A model generated the notes under the pieces. It ran no database searches. It saw only the letters and a program-made list of their open reading frames with translations, and was not told the origin of the DNA. From Natronorubrum sediminis (GTDB lineage Archaea; Halobacteriota; Halobacteria; Halobacteriales; Natrialbaceae), in NCBI RefSeq assembly GCF_900108095.1, contig NZ_FNWL01000003.1, positions 1 to 50,440 on the forward strand: 50,440 nucleotides of DNA, given 5' to 3'. This document shows positions 38,716 through 47,610 of the stretch, in pieces; within the stretch, counting starts at the first letter, position 1, and every line of letters begins with the position of its first letter. A program made the position numbers and the translations under genes.

Positions 38716-39516
38716 ATGCGGATTATCGACCCTCACATGCACATGATTTCGCGCTCCGCGGACGATTACGAGCGAGCGCGACGGGCCGGCATCGAGTGTT
38801 GTATCGAACCGGCGTTCTGGAGCGGACAGGACAAGCACAACGCCGGTTCGTTCTTCGATTACTTCGAGCAGATCATCGAACACGAGACCGACCGCGCGGA
38901 GCGGACGGCCAACGTGGACCACTACGTCACGATCGGTCTCGAGCCCAAGGAGGCCAACTACCGCGAGATGGCCGAGGAGGTCGTAGAGCGCGTCCCGGAG
39001 TACCTGGATCGCGACCCCGTCGTCGGCGTCGGCGAGATCGGCTTCGATCAGGTCACCGACGACGAGGAGTGGGCCTTCCGCGAGCAACTCGAGTTGGCCG
39101 AAGCACGCGAACTCCCCGTCATGATCCACACGCCCCACACCGACAAGCCGGCTGGCACCGAACGGATCGTCGAGATCATCGAGGAGATGGGGCTCACGGA
39201 AGAGCGAATCGTCATCGATCACAACACGGAGAACACGATCGACATCTCGACGCGAACCGACTGTTGGATCGGCTTCACGCTCTACCCCGGAAAGATCGAA
39301 GCCAGCGCGGCGATCGATCTCCTTGAGGAGTACGGCACCGACCGGATGCTGTTCAACAGCGCCGCCGACTGGGACCCCTCGGACCCGCTCGCGGTTCCGA
39401 AGGCGCGAGACGAGATGCTCGATCGGGGCTGGGAGCGCGAGGAGGTCAAGAAGGTCGTCTTCGACAACCCCTACGAGTTCTTCGATCAGTCGCCGAACTT
39501 CGACTACGAGCCCTGA
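38716..39516 (+). CDS. eboB: EboB-like TatD-family hydrolase
   Basis: 266 residues. It has the HMH metal motif at the start (IDPHMHM), then family-specific blocks: ECCIEPAFWSGQDKHNAGSF, VTIGLEPKEANYREMAEEVV, GVGEIGFDQVTDDE, MIHTPHTDKPAGTERI, VIDHNTENTI, GFTLYPGKIEASAAIDLL, NSAADWDPSDPLAVPK. These match EboB of the ebo cluster better than ordinary TatD DNases. GGAG seven bases before the ATG is a likely ribosome binding site. First gene of the plus-strand unit, 267 bases from the divergent ino1-like gene. The substrate is unknown. Confidence 0.88.
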   Translation: MRIIDPHMHMISRSADDYERARRAGIECCIEPAFWSGQDKHNAGSFFDYFEQIIEHETDRAERTANVDHYVTIGLEPKEANYREMAEEVVERVPEYLDRDPVVGVGEIGFDQVTDDEEWAFREQLELAEARELPVMIHTPHTDKPAGTERIVEIIEEMGLTEERIVIDHNTENTIDISTRTDCWIGFTLYPGKIEASAAIDLLEEYGTDRMLFNSAADWDPSDPLAVPKARDEMLDRGWEREEVKKVVFDNPYEFFDQSPNFDYEP

Positions 39517-39519
39517 ACC

Positions 39520-40350
39520 ATGCAGTTTGGCTTCTCCACCAACGCGTTTCGCGAGTACGGCCTCGAGGAGTCGATCGAGGCCATTGCCGACGCGGGCTAC
39601 GACGGCGTCGAACTGCTCTTCGACGAGCCACACCTCTATCCTCCCGACGCGAGCGAGGACGACTACGACGCCGTCCGGCAGGCCCTCGAGGCGAACGATA
39701 TCGCCATCAGCAACGGCAACGCGTTCATGTTGACGGCCATCGAGGACTTTCACCACCCATCCTACGTCGAACCCGACCCCGACTACCGCCGCGAACGAAT
39801 CGACTACACCCTCGCGGCCCTCGAGACCGCGGCCGAACTCGAGATTCCCTACATCTCGATCGAACCCGGCGGGCCGATTCCCGAAGGCAAGTCCCGCGAG
39901 TGGGCGATGGACCAGTTCGTCGACGCCCTCGAGGAGGTGGCTGATCGGGCCGAGGCCGTGGGCGTCGACCTCCTCGTCGAACCCGAACCCGACTTGCTGA
40001 TCGAGACCTCCGGGGAGTTCCTCGACCTGCTCGAGCGCGTCGACTCCGAACGAGTAAAGTGTAACTTCGACGCGGGCCACTTCTACTGCGTCGGCGAGGA
40101 CCCAGCGGAACTGGTCGACCCGCTCTGGGAGTACACCGACCACTATCACCTCGAGGACATCCCCGACGACCGAACCCACGAGCACACCCAACTCGGCGAC
40201 GGCGCGATGGACATCGACGCCTTCCTCGGCGAACTCGAGGGCCGAGGGTACGAGGGCTACGTCACCGTCGAACTCTACCCTTACGAGGAGACGCCGATCC
40301 AGACAGCGAACGAGGCGATGGACTACCTCGAGGAACGCGGGTGGACGTAG
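39520..40350 (+). CDS. sugar-phosphate isomerase/epimerase-type TIM barrel (EboE-like position)
   Basis: 276 residues, 3 bases after the eboB-like gene. AP-endonuclease-2/xylose-isomerase-like TIM barrel, opening with FGFSTNAFREYGLEESIEA. Predicted metal ligands are Glu in LLVEPEPDLLIE, Asp/His in CNFDAGHFYC, His in DHYHLEDIP and Glu in VTVELYPYEET. It would act on a sugar or cyclitol by metal-assisted proton transfer. Bacterial EboE is longer (about 400 residues in my memory), so the name is given by position and fold only. A close paralog lies at 44259-45107. Its TAG stop abuts the next frame. Confidence 0.88.
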   Translation: MQFGFSTNAFREYGLEESIEAIADAGYDGVELLFDEPHLYPPDASEDDYDAVRQALEANDIAISNGNAFMLTAIEDFHHPSYVEPDPDYRRERIDYTLAALETAAELEIPYISIEPGGPIPEGKSREWAMDQFVDALEEVADRAEAVGVDLLVEPEPDLLIETSGEFLDLLERVDSERVKCNFDAGHFYCVGEDPAELVDPLWEYTDHYHLEDIPDDRTHEHTQLGDGAMDIDAFLGELEGRGYEGYVTVELYPYEETPIQTANEAMDYLEERGWT

Positions 40351-40362
40351 GTGGTCGGGGGT

Positions 40363-40370
40363 GAGGAGGG
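40363..40370 (+). promoter_or_regulatory. ribosome binding site for the UbiA gene
   Basis: GAGGAGGG lies 7 bases before the GTG at 40378 and complements the CACCTCC tail of the window's own 16S rRNA. It favours the GTG at 40378 over the GTG at 40351 that directly follows the upstream stop. Confidence 0.65.
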
Positions 40371-40377
40371 CTCTGTC

Positions 40378-41310
40378 GTGATCGCCACCGAGCGAAGGGG
40401 GGTTCGAGACACGCTCGGGACGTACGCCGAACTCGTGCGCGTGCCGAACCTCTTCACCGCGCCACCGGACGTGATCCTCGGCGCGGCGCTCGTCGCGGCC
40501 GCTGGCGCAGGCGGCAACGTCGCCTCGACAGAAATCGTCGGCCTCGCAATCGCCTCGATGTTCCTCTACGCCGGCGGAACGACGCTCAACGACGCGTTCG
40601 ACGCCCCGAAAGACCGACTCGAGCGACCCGAACGCCCGATCCCCTCGGGGCGCGTTTCCCGTCGAACGGCGTTCGCACTCGGTACCTCGCTGCTCGTTTT
40701 CGGGATCGTCGTCGCGTTCGTCGCGACGGGCGTCTCCGGCGGCCTCGTCGCAGGGCTCCTCGCCGCCGCGATCGTCACGTACGACGGTTGGACGAAAGGC
40801 AGCGCCGCCGGATTCCTGACGATGGGCGCGACTCGAGGACTGAACGTCGTCCTGGGAACGACTGCGGGGGCCGTCTCCCTGCTCTCGCTCCCCGCGTCCG
40901 CGCTTCTCGTTTCGCTCGTCGTGGCGGCTTACATCGCCGCCGTCACCGGGATGGCCGCCGGCGAAACCGTTGGCGAGAATCGCGGCGCGGTCGGCCTTGC
41001 GATCGGTGCCGTGCTCGGAAGCGTCCTCGCCGTCGGCGGTTTTCACGTTGTCACCGGGTCGGGAGCGCTCGAGGCGGCGACTGCCCTCGCTTTCGCCGTC
41101 GCCTTCCTGTGGTGGGTCGGACGGCCGTTACGCGCAGCCGTCTCGGATCCGACACCCGCAACCGTCGGTCCGGCGGTCGGTGCCTGCGTCCTCGGTCTCG
41201 TCTTGCTCAACGCCGCGTTCGCGGCTGCGAGTGGCGTCCTGTGGGCGCTCGCGGCTGGCGTATTTTTGGTCCCCGCTCGAGGACTCTCGCAGGTGTTCGA
41301 CGTTACCTGA
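40378..41310 (+). CDS. eboC: EboC-like UbiA-family prenyltransferase
   Basis: 310 residues from the GTG at 40378, chosen for its well-spaced ribosome binding site; a 319-residue form from 40351 is possible. A UbiA polytopic membrane protein with eight to nine helices. The first Mg/prenyl-diphosphate motif is LNDAFDAPKD (NDxxD), followed by ERPERPIPSGRVS, and the second region is YDGWTKG with FLTMGATRGLNVVLG, the MGxxRxLNxxLG form I recall for EboC. It would transfer an isoprenoid chain from a prenyl diphosphate to a polar acceptor. With an inositol-phosphate synthase in the cluster, a cyclitol acceptor is the natural guess. Last gene of the unit. Confidence 0.88.
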   Translation: MIATERRGVRDTLGTYAELVRVPNLFTAPPDVILGAALVAAAGAGGNVASTEIVGLAIASMFLYAGGTTLNDAFDAPKDRLERPERPIPSGRVSRRTAFALGTSLLVFGIVVAFVATGVSGGLVAGLLAAAIVTYDGWTKGSAAGFLTMGATRGLNVVLGTTAGAVSLLSLPASALLVSLVVAAYIAAVTGMAAGETVGENRGAVGLAIGAVLGSVLAVGGFHVVTGSGALEAATALAFAVAFLWWVGRPLRAAVSDPTPATVGPAVGACVLGLVLLNAAFAAASGVLWALAAGVFLVPARGLSQVFDVT

Positions 41311-41450
41311 GTGACGGAACTATCCTACCGAACCAAAAAAGTCGATAGAACTCGGAGATGGCGTTTCGTGAAGCGAGCCATCCCGGGTAAGACGCCCTCG
41401 AGTGAAGGCTGTTCTTGAGAGTGACTTTGGCGACCCGCTTCGCTTGCGTC

Positions 41451-43940
41451 TCAGTAGTCGTCGCCGTTGTCGTCGTCTTCGTCCATCATCCCGTCGCCCG
41501 GGCCGTCTCCGTTCATGCCATCGCCGTCCATGCCGTCTTCGTCCATCCCATTCCCGTTCATCATCTCATCGTCTTCTTCCTCGTCCGGCGCTTCCGCTTC
41601 GGGCTCTTCCCCGTCCATCTCTTCTTCGTCGACGACGAAGGGGTCCTCCGGCTCGGGGACGTCCTCTCCCTCGTCGGCGGGGACGATTTTGTAGATCTCA
41701 CCCGTTTCCTCCTGCGGTCGGAAGTCGGTGTTCGCGAGGACGTAGAGTTCGCCTTCTTCGTCGCGCTCGACGCCGTAGACGTAGCGGTTGATCGACTCGT
41801 CGTCCGCGCCCTCGAACTGGAGTTCCTCGAGTTCCCAGCGCTCGTCGACCTCGACGAGGTCGGTCTCCCCGTCGTCGTCTACATCGTTGTCGTCTTCGTC
41901 AAGTTCGTCATCGTCGTCAGCATCGCCGTTGGTGGCAGGGTCGATCGCCGCGATGATCTCTCCATCCGCTTCGGCGACGCCCTGACTGCTCCAGTTGCCG
42001 AAGACGAACGCGTCCTCGAGTTCGGGGATCGCCTCGCCCGCGTACCGGTGGCCGCCGACGACGACCGAACTGTCGATGAACGCCTCCGAGATGCGAGTGT
42101 GTTGGTACTCCGCGATCGGATCTCGGAGCGGTTCGCCTTCCCGTGCCTCCCCGGCCCCCTCGCCGACCTCGTCGGGGCAGTCTTCCGGGGGCTCGAGGGG
42201 CGAGTCGGTGCTGAAGCAGAAGGATCCTTCCTTTACGTTCCAGCTGTAGTTGCCGCCCTCCTCGACGGCGTAGATCGATTCGACGGCGTGCTGGCCGGCG
42301 TCTGAGACGAACACCTGTCCGTCGTCGTCGATCGACATCCCCCACGGGTTGCGAAAGCCCCAGGCCCAGTACTCGCCTAAGTCCTCCTCGGAGTCGACGA
42401 GCGGGTTATCGTCCGGAATGCCGTACTCGCCGAACTCGGCCTCGGCTTCGCCGTCGTCATCGTCGCCGTTGTCGTCGTCATCGTCGACATCGTTCTCGTC
42501 CTCGAGTTCGTCGTTGTCGTCTGCGTCCTCGTCCTCGCCGTTCGCATCGACATCGATCCGGTGAATGCCGCCGAGGAGATTCTCTCGAGTATCCTGGGCG
42601 TTGCCGCCTTCGTTCTCGTCGTACCAGTCCTCCACGTGGCCGACGCCGATGTCGTGGACGTTGCCGCCGTCGCCGACCGACGTGTAGAGGTAGCCGTCGG
42701 GACCGAAGGCGAGTCGGCCGCCGTTGTGGTTGTCCTGGGGCTGTTGGATCTCCATGACGGTCCGCTCGGAGTCGGGGTCGACGCTGAGTTCGTCGCCGTC
42801 CGACTCGGCCTCGAACTCCGCGAGCACGTCGGTGTGGTCGTATCCCAGTCCCTCGCGTTCGGGGGCGCTGTACCTGACGTAGAACAGGCCGTTGTCCGAA
42901 AAGTCGGGGTGGAACGCGATCCCGAGCAGGCCGCGCTCGTCGTACCCACCGAGTTCGCCGATACCGAGGCTGACCAGTTGATCTTCGATGTCGAGGAAGA
43001 GGTCCATATCGTCGGTCGTCAGCGCGTCCTCGGGGACCTCGTCGTCTACTTCGTCGGGCTCGTCGGGATCTTCCTCCTCGACCTGGATACTCCCGACCAT
43101 CGTCCCCGGATGGACCTCACAGAGGTATCGATCCATCTCCTCGGTCGCCTCGAACTCGAGCGTCTGTGTTTCGCCCGCCTCTCGAATGATCTCCGTTCGC
43201 TCGAGGATCTCGTCCGTCGCGTCGAGAATCACGACGTTGTGGGGCTGGCCGTCGCCGTTCTCCCAGGTGAACTCGTAGGTTTCACCCGCAGTCAACTCGA
43301 GTGTCGGATTCTCCTCCCCGTCGAGTTCGTCGGGCTCCATCCCGAACCAAGCCGAAATGACGCCGTTGAAGACGAATTCCGTCGGTTCGCCGTCGTCGTC
43401 GACCGCATCGTCAACCTCGTCGTCCTCGTCGTCCGTCTCCTGAACGAAACTCTCCGTTTCCTCGTCAGCCGGCTCTTCTTCGACATCGTCTTCGTCGAGG
43501 TCATCCGCTGGCTCGTCATCGTCATCGAGGTCGGGGTCGTCCTCGAGATCGTCTTCGTCGTCGATCTCGTCGACGTCTTCCTCGAGGTTCGTGGCGAACA
43601 CCTGACCCGTCTGCGTGACGATGAAGTGATACACCTCGCCATTTACTTCGACGTAATCGAAATCCGTCGGCGCGGGGATGTTCGCGGCCATCAACTGGAG
43701 ACCGACCGTCTCTCCTTCGGGGAACTCCCCCGCGACGGGAATGTCACCGAACTCGTCGTCGTCCGCTTCCTCGACGTCCTCGTCCGGGTCGTCCTCGTCT
43801 TCTTGTGCCTGCACGCCTGCGACGCCACCGAGTGCCGTCGCAGACCCTGTCGCCGCGAGTGCGCGGAGGACCGTCCGTCGTGATTGTCGCGTGATCCGAC
43901 CGTCGTGAATACCGTCTGCTGGCTTATCTGGATAACTCAT
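41451..43940 (-). CDS. Tat-secreted sugar dehydrogenase with inserted cupredoxin domain
   Basis: 829 residues. A Tat signal (RR at 21-22, then a hydrophobic stretch ending GVQA) precedes a glucose/sorbosone-dehydrogenase-type beta-propeller. The first blade starts at about 70-118 (VTQTGQVFAT), is interrupted by an acidic stretch and a cupredoxin domain (about 187-300), and resumes with LFLDIEDQL near 312. The copper ligands of a type-1 site are His234 (QPHN), Cys274, His277 and Met281 (CEVHPGTM). Propeller motifs follow: GLLGIAFHPDFSDNGLFYV, FGPDGYLYTSVGDGG, WGFRNPWGMS. A Met/Gly/Asp-rich tail ends the chain. Likely a PQQ-using dehydrogenase passing electrons to its own copper centre; PQQ use is inferred from family. 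Confidence 0.87.
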   Translation of the reverse strand: MSYPDKPADGIHDGRITRQSRRTVLRALAATGSATALGGVAGVQAQEDEDDPDEDVEEADDDEFGDIPVAGEFPEGETVGLQLMAANIPAPTDFDYVEVNGEVYHFIVTQTGQVFATNLEEDVDEIDDEDDLEDDPDLDDDDEPADDLDEDDVEEEPADEETESFVQETDDEDDEVDDAVDDDGEPTEFVFNGVISAWFGMEPDELDGEENPTLELTAGETYEFTWENGDGQPHNVVILDATDEILERTEIIREAGETQTLEFEATEEMDRYLCEVHPGTMVGSIQVEEEDPDEPDEVDDEVPEDALTTDDMDLFLDIEDQLVSLGIGELGGYDERGLLGIAFHPDFSDNGLFYVRYSAPEREGLGYDHTDVLAEFEAESDGDELSVDPDSERTVMEIQQPQDNHNGGRLAFGPDGYLYTSVGDGGNVHDIGVGHVEDWYDENEGGNAQDTRENLLGGIHRIDVDANGEDEDADDNDELEDENDVDDDDDNGDDDDGEAEAEFGEYGIPDDNPLVDSEEDLGEYWAWGFRNPWGMSIDDDGQVFVSDAGQHAVESIYAVEEGGNYSWNVKEGSFCFSTDSPLEPPEDCPDEVGEGAGEAREGEPLRDPIAEYQHTRISEAFIDSSVVVGGHRYAGEAIPELEDAFVFGNWSSQGVAEADGEIIAAIDPATNGDADDDDELDEDDNDVDDDGETDLVEVDERWELEELQFEGADDESINRYVYGVERDEEGELYVLANTDFRPQEETGEIYKIVPADEGEDVPEPEDPFVVDEEEMDGEEPEAEAPDEEEDDEMMNGNGMDEDGMDGDGMNGDGPGDGMMDEDDDNGDDY

Positions 43941-44258
43941 TGTGTCTCACGTGAACTGCGTTCCTGTGGTGTGGACGACGTTCGAACGCAGCGGCCTCCG
44001 ACCGCGAGTCTGGCGAACTCGCTGCTGGCAGGAGGACTCAGCGCTCGCTGTGACTCGCCCTACCACGGAAGGGTCGCTCTGCCGAATAAATCGCGCAAAT
44101 CGTTCCACGCACAATCGCGCTCTGGCCGGCCGTTTCACGCGCTAATCTCGAGTTGCCGCTGCTTCTCCGCGCCTCGTCTTCCCGACAGTCCCTCATTCGA
44201 CGGTGTAGGGCTCGAATTCCTGGCCAACGGATTAGTACCTCGTCGGGATAGGCTCGCT
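43941..44258. other. divergent spacer between dehydrogenase and TIM-barrel gene
   Basis: 318 bases with no convincing gene. TTAGTAC near 44232, about 26 bases before the ATG at 44259, is a possible TATA box giving a leaderless transcript for the TIM-barrel gene. A long in-frame extension upstream of 44259 has no family-like sequence and is taken as non-coding. Confidence 0.55.
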
Positions 44259-45107
44259 ATGGTCGACCTCGCTTTCTCCACGAACGCGTACACGCGCCAC
44301 TCGCTGCCGACCGCGATTCGACGCATCGCTGACCACGGCTACGCCGGCGTCGAACTCCTCGGCGACGACCCCCACGCCTACTTCCCCGAATTTACCGAGG
44401 CGGACCGCGAGAATCTTCTCGAGGCACTCGAGGAGACCGACCTCGCCGTCTCGAACGTCAACGCGAACACGGCGATGGGGTACTACGACGACGCCCCACC
44501 CTCGGCGTTTTTCGAACCGAGCATCATCCGTGCGGACGCGGACGCCCGCGAATGGAGAATCGAGTACACGAAGCGAGCGATCGACCTCGCGGACACGGTC
44601 GACGCCCCCGCGGTCTGTCTGGCCACCGGGCGGCCACTCCCCGGAACGATGCCCGAGGAGGCTCGTGCGTACCTCCTCGAGTCGCTCTCGTCGATCCTCG
44701 ATTACGCCGACGCTCGCGGCGTCGCGGTCGGCATCGAGTACGAACCCGAACTCCTGATCGAGAATACGGACGAAGTCCTCGACTTACTCGAGGAAGTCGA
44801 CCGCGAGGGGCTCGGGATCAATCTGGACGTGGGCCACGCGGCAGTTTACGGCGAGGACGTGGCTGAGAGCATTCGCCGCAGCGCCGGTTCGATCACCGGC
44901 ATTCACCTCGAGGACATCGTCGGTGGGCGGCGGGGCAAGCACTACCACCGAATCCCCGGCGAGGGCGACCTCGACTTTCGAGCGATTTTCGACGCGCTCG
45001 ACGACATCGGCTACGACGGCTTTGCCACCCTCGAGTTGTACACCTATCCCGACGAGCCGGATCGCGCGGCTCGAGACGCTTACGAGGCGCTCGAGGCGTA
45101 CGTGTAG
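44259..45107 (+). CDS. sugar-phosphate isomerase/epimerase-type TIM barrel, paralog of 39520
   Basis: 282 residues from the ATG at 44259 (MVDLAFSTNAYTRHS), which aligns with the start of the protein at 39520 (shared FSTNA opening, GYxGVELL, and IAVSN-like strands). Metal-site residues are kept: IEYEPELLIENT, INLDVGHAAVYGED, GIHLEDI, ATLELYTYP. An extra GGRRGKHYHRIPGEGDLDF segment supplies His residues near the active site. It stands alone between two Tat-exported sugar dehydrogenases that are divergent and co-oriented with it, respectively, which suggests a role in handling the oxidised or transported sugar. Confidence 0.88.
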   Translation: MVDLAFSTNAYTRHSLPTAIRRIADHGYAGVELLGDDPHAYFPEFTEADRENLLEALEETDLAVSNVNANTAMGYYDDAPPSAFFEPSIIRADADAREWRIEYTKRAIDLADTVDAPAVCLATGRPLPGTMPEEARAYLLESLSSILDYADARGVAVGIEYEPELLIENTDEVLDLLEEVDREGLGINLDVGHAAVYGEDVAESIRRSAGSITGIHLEDIVGGRRGKHYHRIPGEGDLDFRAIFDALDDIGYDGFATLELYTYPDEPDRAARDAYEALEAYV

Positions 45108-45292
45108 TCGGTAGTCGAAGGGATTTCCAGTCGGATTTGGAGGCCGTCGATGATCCGACCCGGCGAATCGCTGATAATCCAAAACCCACGGGTAATGGTC
45201 CGCTACCCGAACGTTATATCAGAATAATCGTACAAATATTCGCAACGGCCCTGTCTGCCTTTCTCACCCCTCCTTGATAGCGTAGGCAGACG

Positions 45293-47473
45293 ATGACTGA
45301 CAACCAAGAGGCACCTGATTCAGGAGCCGACGACTCCCGACTACCGACCGACGAGGAATCGGTACCCGACGAGGAATCGACAGCCGAGCAGTCGCCCGAC
45401 TCGAGTCCGCCCGGTCCCCACTCGAAGCCATCCAGGCGTCGCTTCATGCAGGCGACGGCAGCCGCGAGCGCCGTCGTCGGGTTTACCGGCGCGGCGAGCG
45501 CGCAGGACGAGGACGAAGACGAAGACGACGACGAGAACGGCGACAACGAATTCGAACTCGGCGGCGCGAGCGACGCGTGGGTCGGCGAAGCACCCGAAGA
45601 CATCGAAGGAGAGGACAACCCGACGCTCGTCCTCGAGGAAGGCGAGAGCTACGAGGTGACGTGGGAAAATCTAGACGGCGTCGAGCACAACTTCGTCATC
45701 ATCGACGAGGAGGGCGACCACATCGTCGAATCCGAACTCATCGGAGAGGAAGGCGAAACGCAAACGGTCGAGTTCGAGGCCGAGGAGGAGATGTCGGAGT
45801 ACTACTGCGAACCCCACCCTCAGACGATGCGAGGAGACATCTCCTTCGACGAGGAGGAAGAAGAGGAGGAAGAAGAAGACGTCCGGTACTTCCCCGAAGG
45901 GCCGACGGTAGGCGTCGATACCGTCGCCGAGGGGATGATCGCGCCGACGGACTTCCACGACCCCGAGGGGTCGGACTATCAGTACGTCTCGGACCAGACC
46001 GGCGAAATCTACCTCATCGGCGACGACGGTATCGAAGACGAGCCATTCCTCGACATCGGCGACGAGATGGTCGCCGTCGGCGAGGAGTTCGCGGGACAGT
46101 ACGCTGATCCCGAGGGCGACTACGACGAACGCGGTCTGCTCGGTCTCGAGTTCCACCCCGAGTACGAGGACAACGGCTTGTTCTACGTCAACTACAGCGC
46201 TCCGCCGGACGACGAGACGCCCGACGACTGGTCACACGTCCAGGTTCTCTCGGAGTTCGAAGCCGAAGACGACGAGAGCGCCGACCTCGACTCCGAACGG
46301 CGCATCATGGAGATTCAACACCCGCAGTTCAATCACGACAGCGGCCCAATGGCCTTCGGCCCCGACGGCTACCTCTACTACCCGATGGGCGACGGCGGCG
46401 GTGGTGACGACGCCGACTACGGCCACGTCGAAGACTGGTACGACGAGAACGAGGGCGGCAACGGACAGGACACGGAGGAGAACCTCCTCGGCGGCATCCT
46501 CCGGATCGACGTCGACGAGCAAGAAGATCAGGACTACGGCGAGTACGGCATTCCGGACGACAACCCGTTCATGGAGGGCGAAGACCTCGAAGGCGAGGGA
46601 CTCGAAGAGTACTACGCGTGGGGGCTACGCAACCCCTTCGGCATCACCTTCAGCGAGGACGACCGCTGTATCGTCGCTGACGCCGGACAACTGCTGTACG
46701 AAGCAGCCTATCAGATCGAATCGGGTGAAAACTACGGCTGGAACGTCAGAGAAGGGTCGCACTGCTTCAGCACTGATTCGCCTGCGACGCCACCCGAGGA
46801 CTGTCCGACCGAGACGCCCGACGACGTTCGCGGCGGCGAACCACTGATCGATCCCGTCGTCGAGTACCCGCAGGTCTACGAAGGCGAGGGGGTCGGCATC
46901 GTCATCATCGGCGGCCACACCTACGAGGACGACACGATCGAGGAACTCGAGGGCAAGTACATCTTCGGCGACTGGACGGTCGACCAGGGCCGCCAGCAGC
47001 CACTGGGTCGCGTCTTCGCCGCCGAACCGGAAGATCTTGACCTCGAGCCGACCGACGACCGAGACGAGTACGGCGGCCGCCCGCAAGAGGAGCTGTGGGA
47101 CATGGAAGAAGTGATGTTCGAGGGTAACGAGGACGGTGAACTCTACCACTTCGTTCGCCAGTTCGGCCGCGGTGCCGACGGCGAGGTGTACATCCTCGCG
47201 AACCAGGTTGGCGTCCCGCAGGGTGACACCGGCGTCGTCCTCGAGATGGTTCCCGAGGGCGAAGGCGAAGAGATCGAAGAACCGGACGACATCGAGGAAC
47301 CCGACGACGAGGAAGAAGACCCTGCGGAAGACGAGGAGGACGCCGAGGACCCTGACGAAGACGAAGACGACGAGGACGAGCATCCAGGGGACGTAGACGA
47401 AGAGCCAGACGACGAAGACGAAAACGGAGAGAACGACGAGAACGACGAAAACGGAACGGACGACGACGAGTAA
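45293..47473 (+). CDS. Tat-secreted sugar dehydrogenase with N-terminal cupredoxin domain
   Basis: 726 residues. Tat signal with SRRRFM (47-52) and a cleavage site near ASAQD (about 70). A cupredoxin domain comes first (about 83-195) with His132 (VEHN), Cys172, His175, Met179 (CEPHPQTM). The sugar-dehydrogenase beta-propeller follows with YVSDQTGEIYLIG, ERGLLGLEFHPEYEDNGLFY, AFGPDGYLYYPMGDGG and WGLRNPFGI, then a long Glu/Asp tail. A paralog of 41451-43940 with the same two domains in different order. TATA-like GTTATATC at 45213 lies about 75 bases before the start. Cell-surface or secreted; sugar oxidation is inferred. Confidence 0.88.
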   Translation: MTDNQEAPDSGADDSRLPTDEESVPDEESTAEQSPDSSPPGPHSKPSRRRFMQATAAASAVVGFTGAASAQDEDEDEDDDENGDNEFELGGASDAWVGEAPEDIEGEDNPTLVLEEGESYEVTWENLDGVEHNFVIIDEEGDHIVESELIGEEGETQTVEFEAEEEMSEYYCEPHPQTMRGDISFDEEEEEEEEEDVRYFPEGPTVGVDTVAEGMIAPTDFHDPEGSDYQYVSDQTGEIYLIGDDGIEDEPFLDIGDEMVAVGEEFAGQYADPEGDYDERGLLGLEFHPEYEDNGLFYVNYSAPPDDETPDDWSHVQVLSEFEAEDDESADLDSERRIMEIQHPQFNHDSGPMAFGPDGYLYYPMGDGGGGDDADYGHVEDWYDENEGGNGQDTEENLLGGILRIDVDEQEDQDYGEYGIPDDNPFMEGEDLEGEGLEEYYAWGLRNPFGITFSEDDRCIVADAGQLLYEAAYQIESGENYGWNVREGSHCFSTDSPATPPEDCPTETPDDVRGGEPLIDPVVEYPQVYEGEGVGIVIIGGHTYEDDTIEELEGKYIFGDWTVDQGRQQPLGRVFAAEPEDLDLEPTDDRDEYGGRPQEELWDMEEVMFEGNEDGELYHFVRQFGRGADGEVYILANQVGVPQGDTGVVLEMVPEGEGEEIEEPDDIEEPDDEEEDPAEDEEDAEDPDEDEDDEDEHPGDVDEEPDDEDENGENDENDENGTDDDE

Positions 47474-47610
47474 TCCACGCTCGAGGGGACGCGACGAACG
47501 CTCGCGTCCGCCGACGATCGCGGCTGGTTCGTCGCGACTCTCTCGCTTTTGATCGGTATAATAAGACAGATACAGAGTCGACTCAGCGCCTTTCCTCCTG
47601 TTTCAGACCA

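Noticed and set aside
38683-41046. Long minus-strand open frame of 787 codons
   Set aside because: It lies opposite three well-supported genes (EboB, TIM barrel, EboC) and its composition is that of an antisense frame in GC-rich DNA, without any recognised domain.
42561-43883. Plus-strand open frame of 440 codons within the dehydrogenase gene
   Set aside because: It is opposite the clearly conserved cupredoxin/propeller protein, and its Val/Asp/Arg-biased sequence is the usual mirror of acidic codons.
43884-44258. N-terminal extension of 125 codons upstream of the TIM barrel at 44259
   Set aside because: It overlaps the divergent dehydrogenase start, has no family similarity, and the alignment with the paralog at 39520 begins exactly at the internal ATG.
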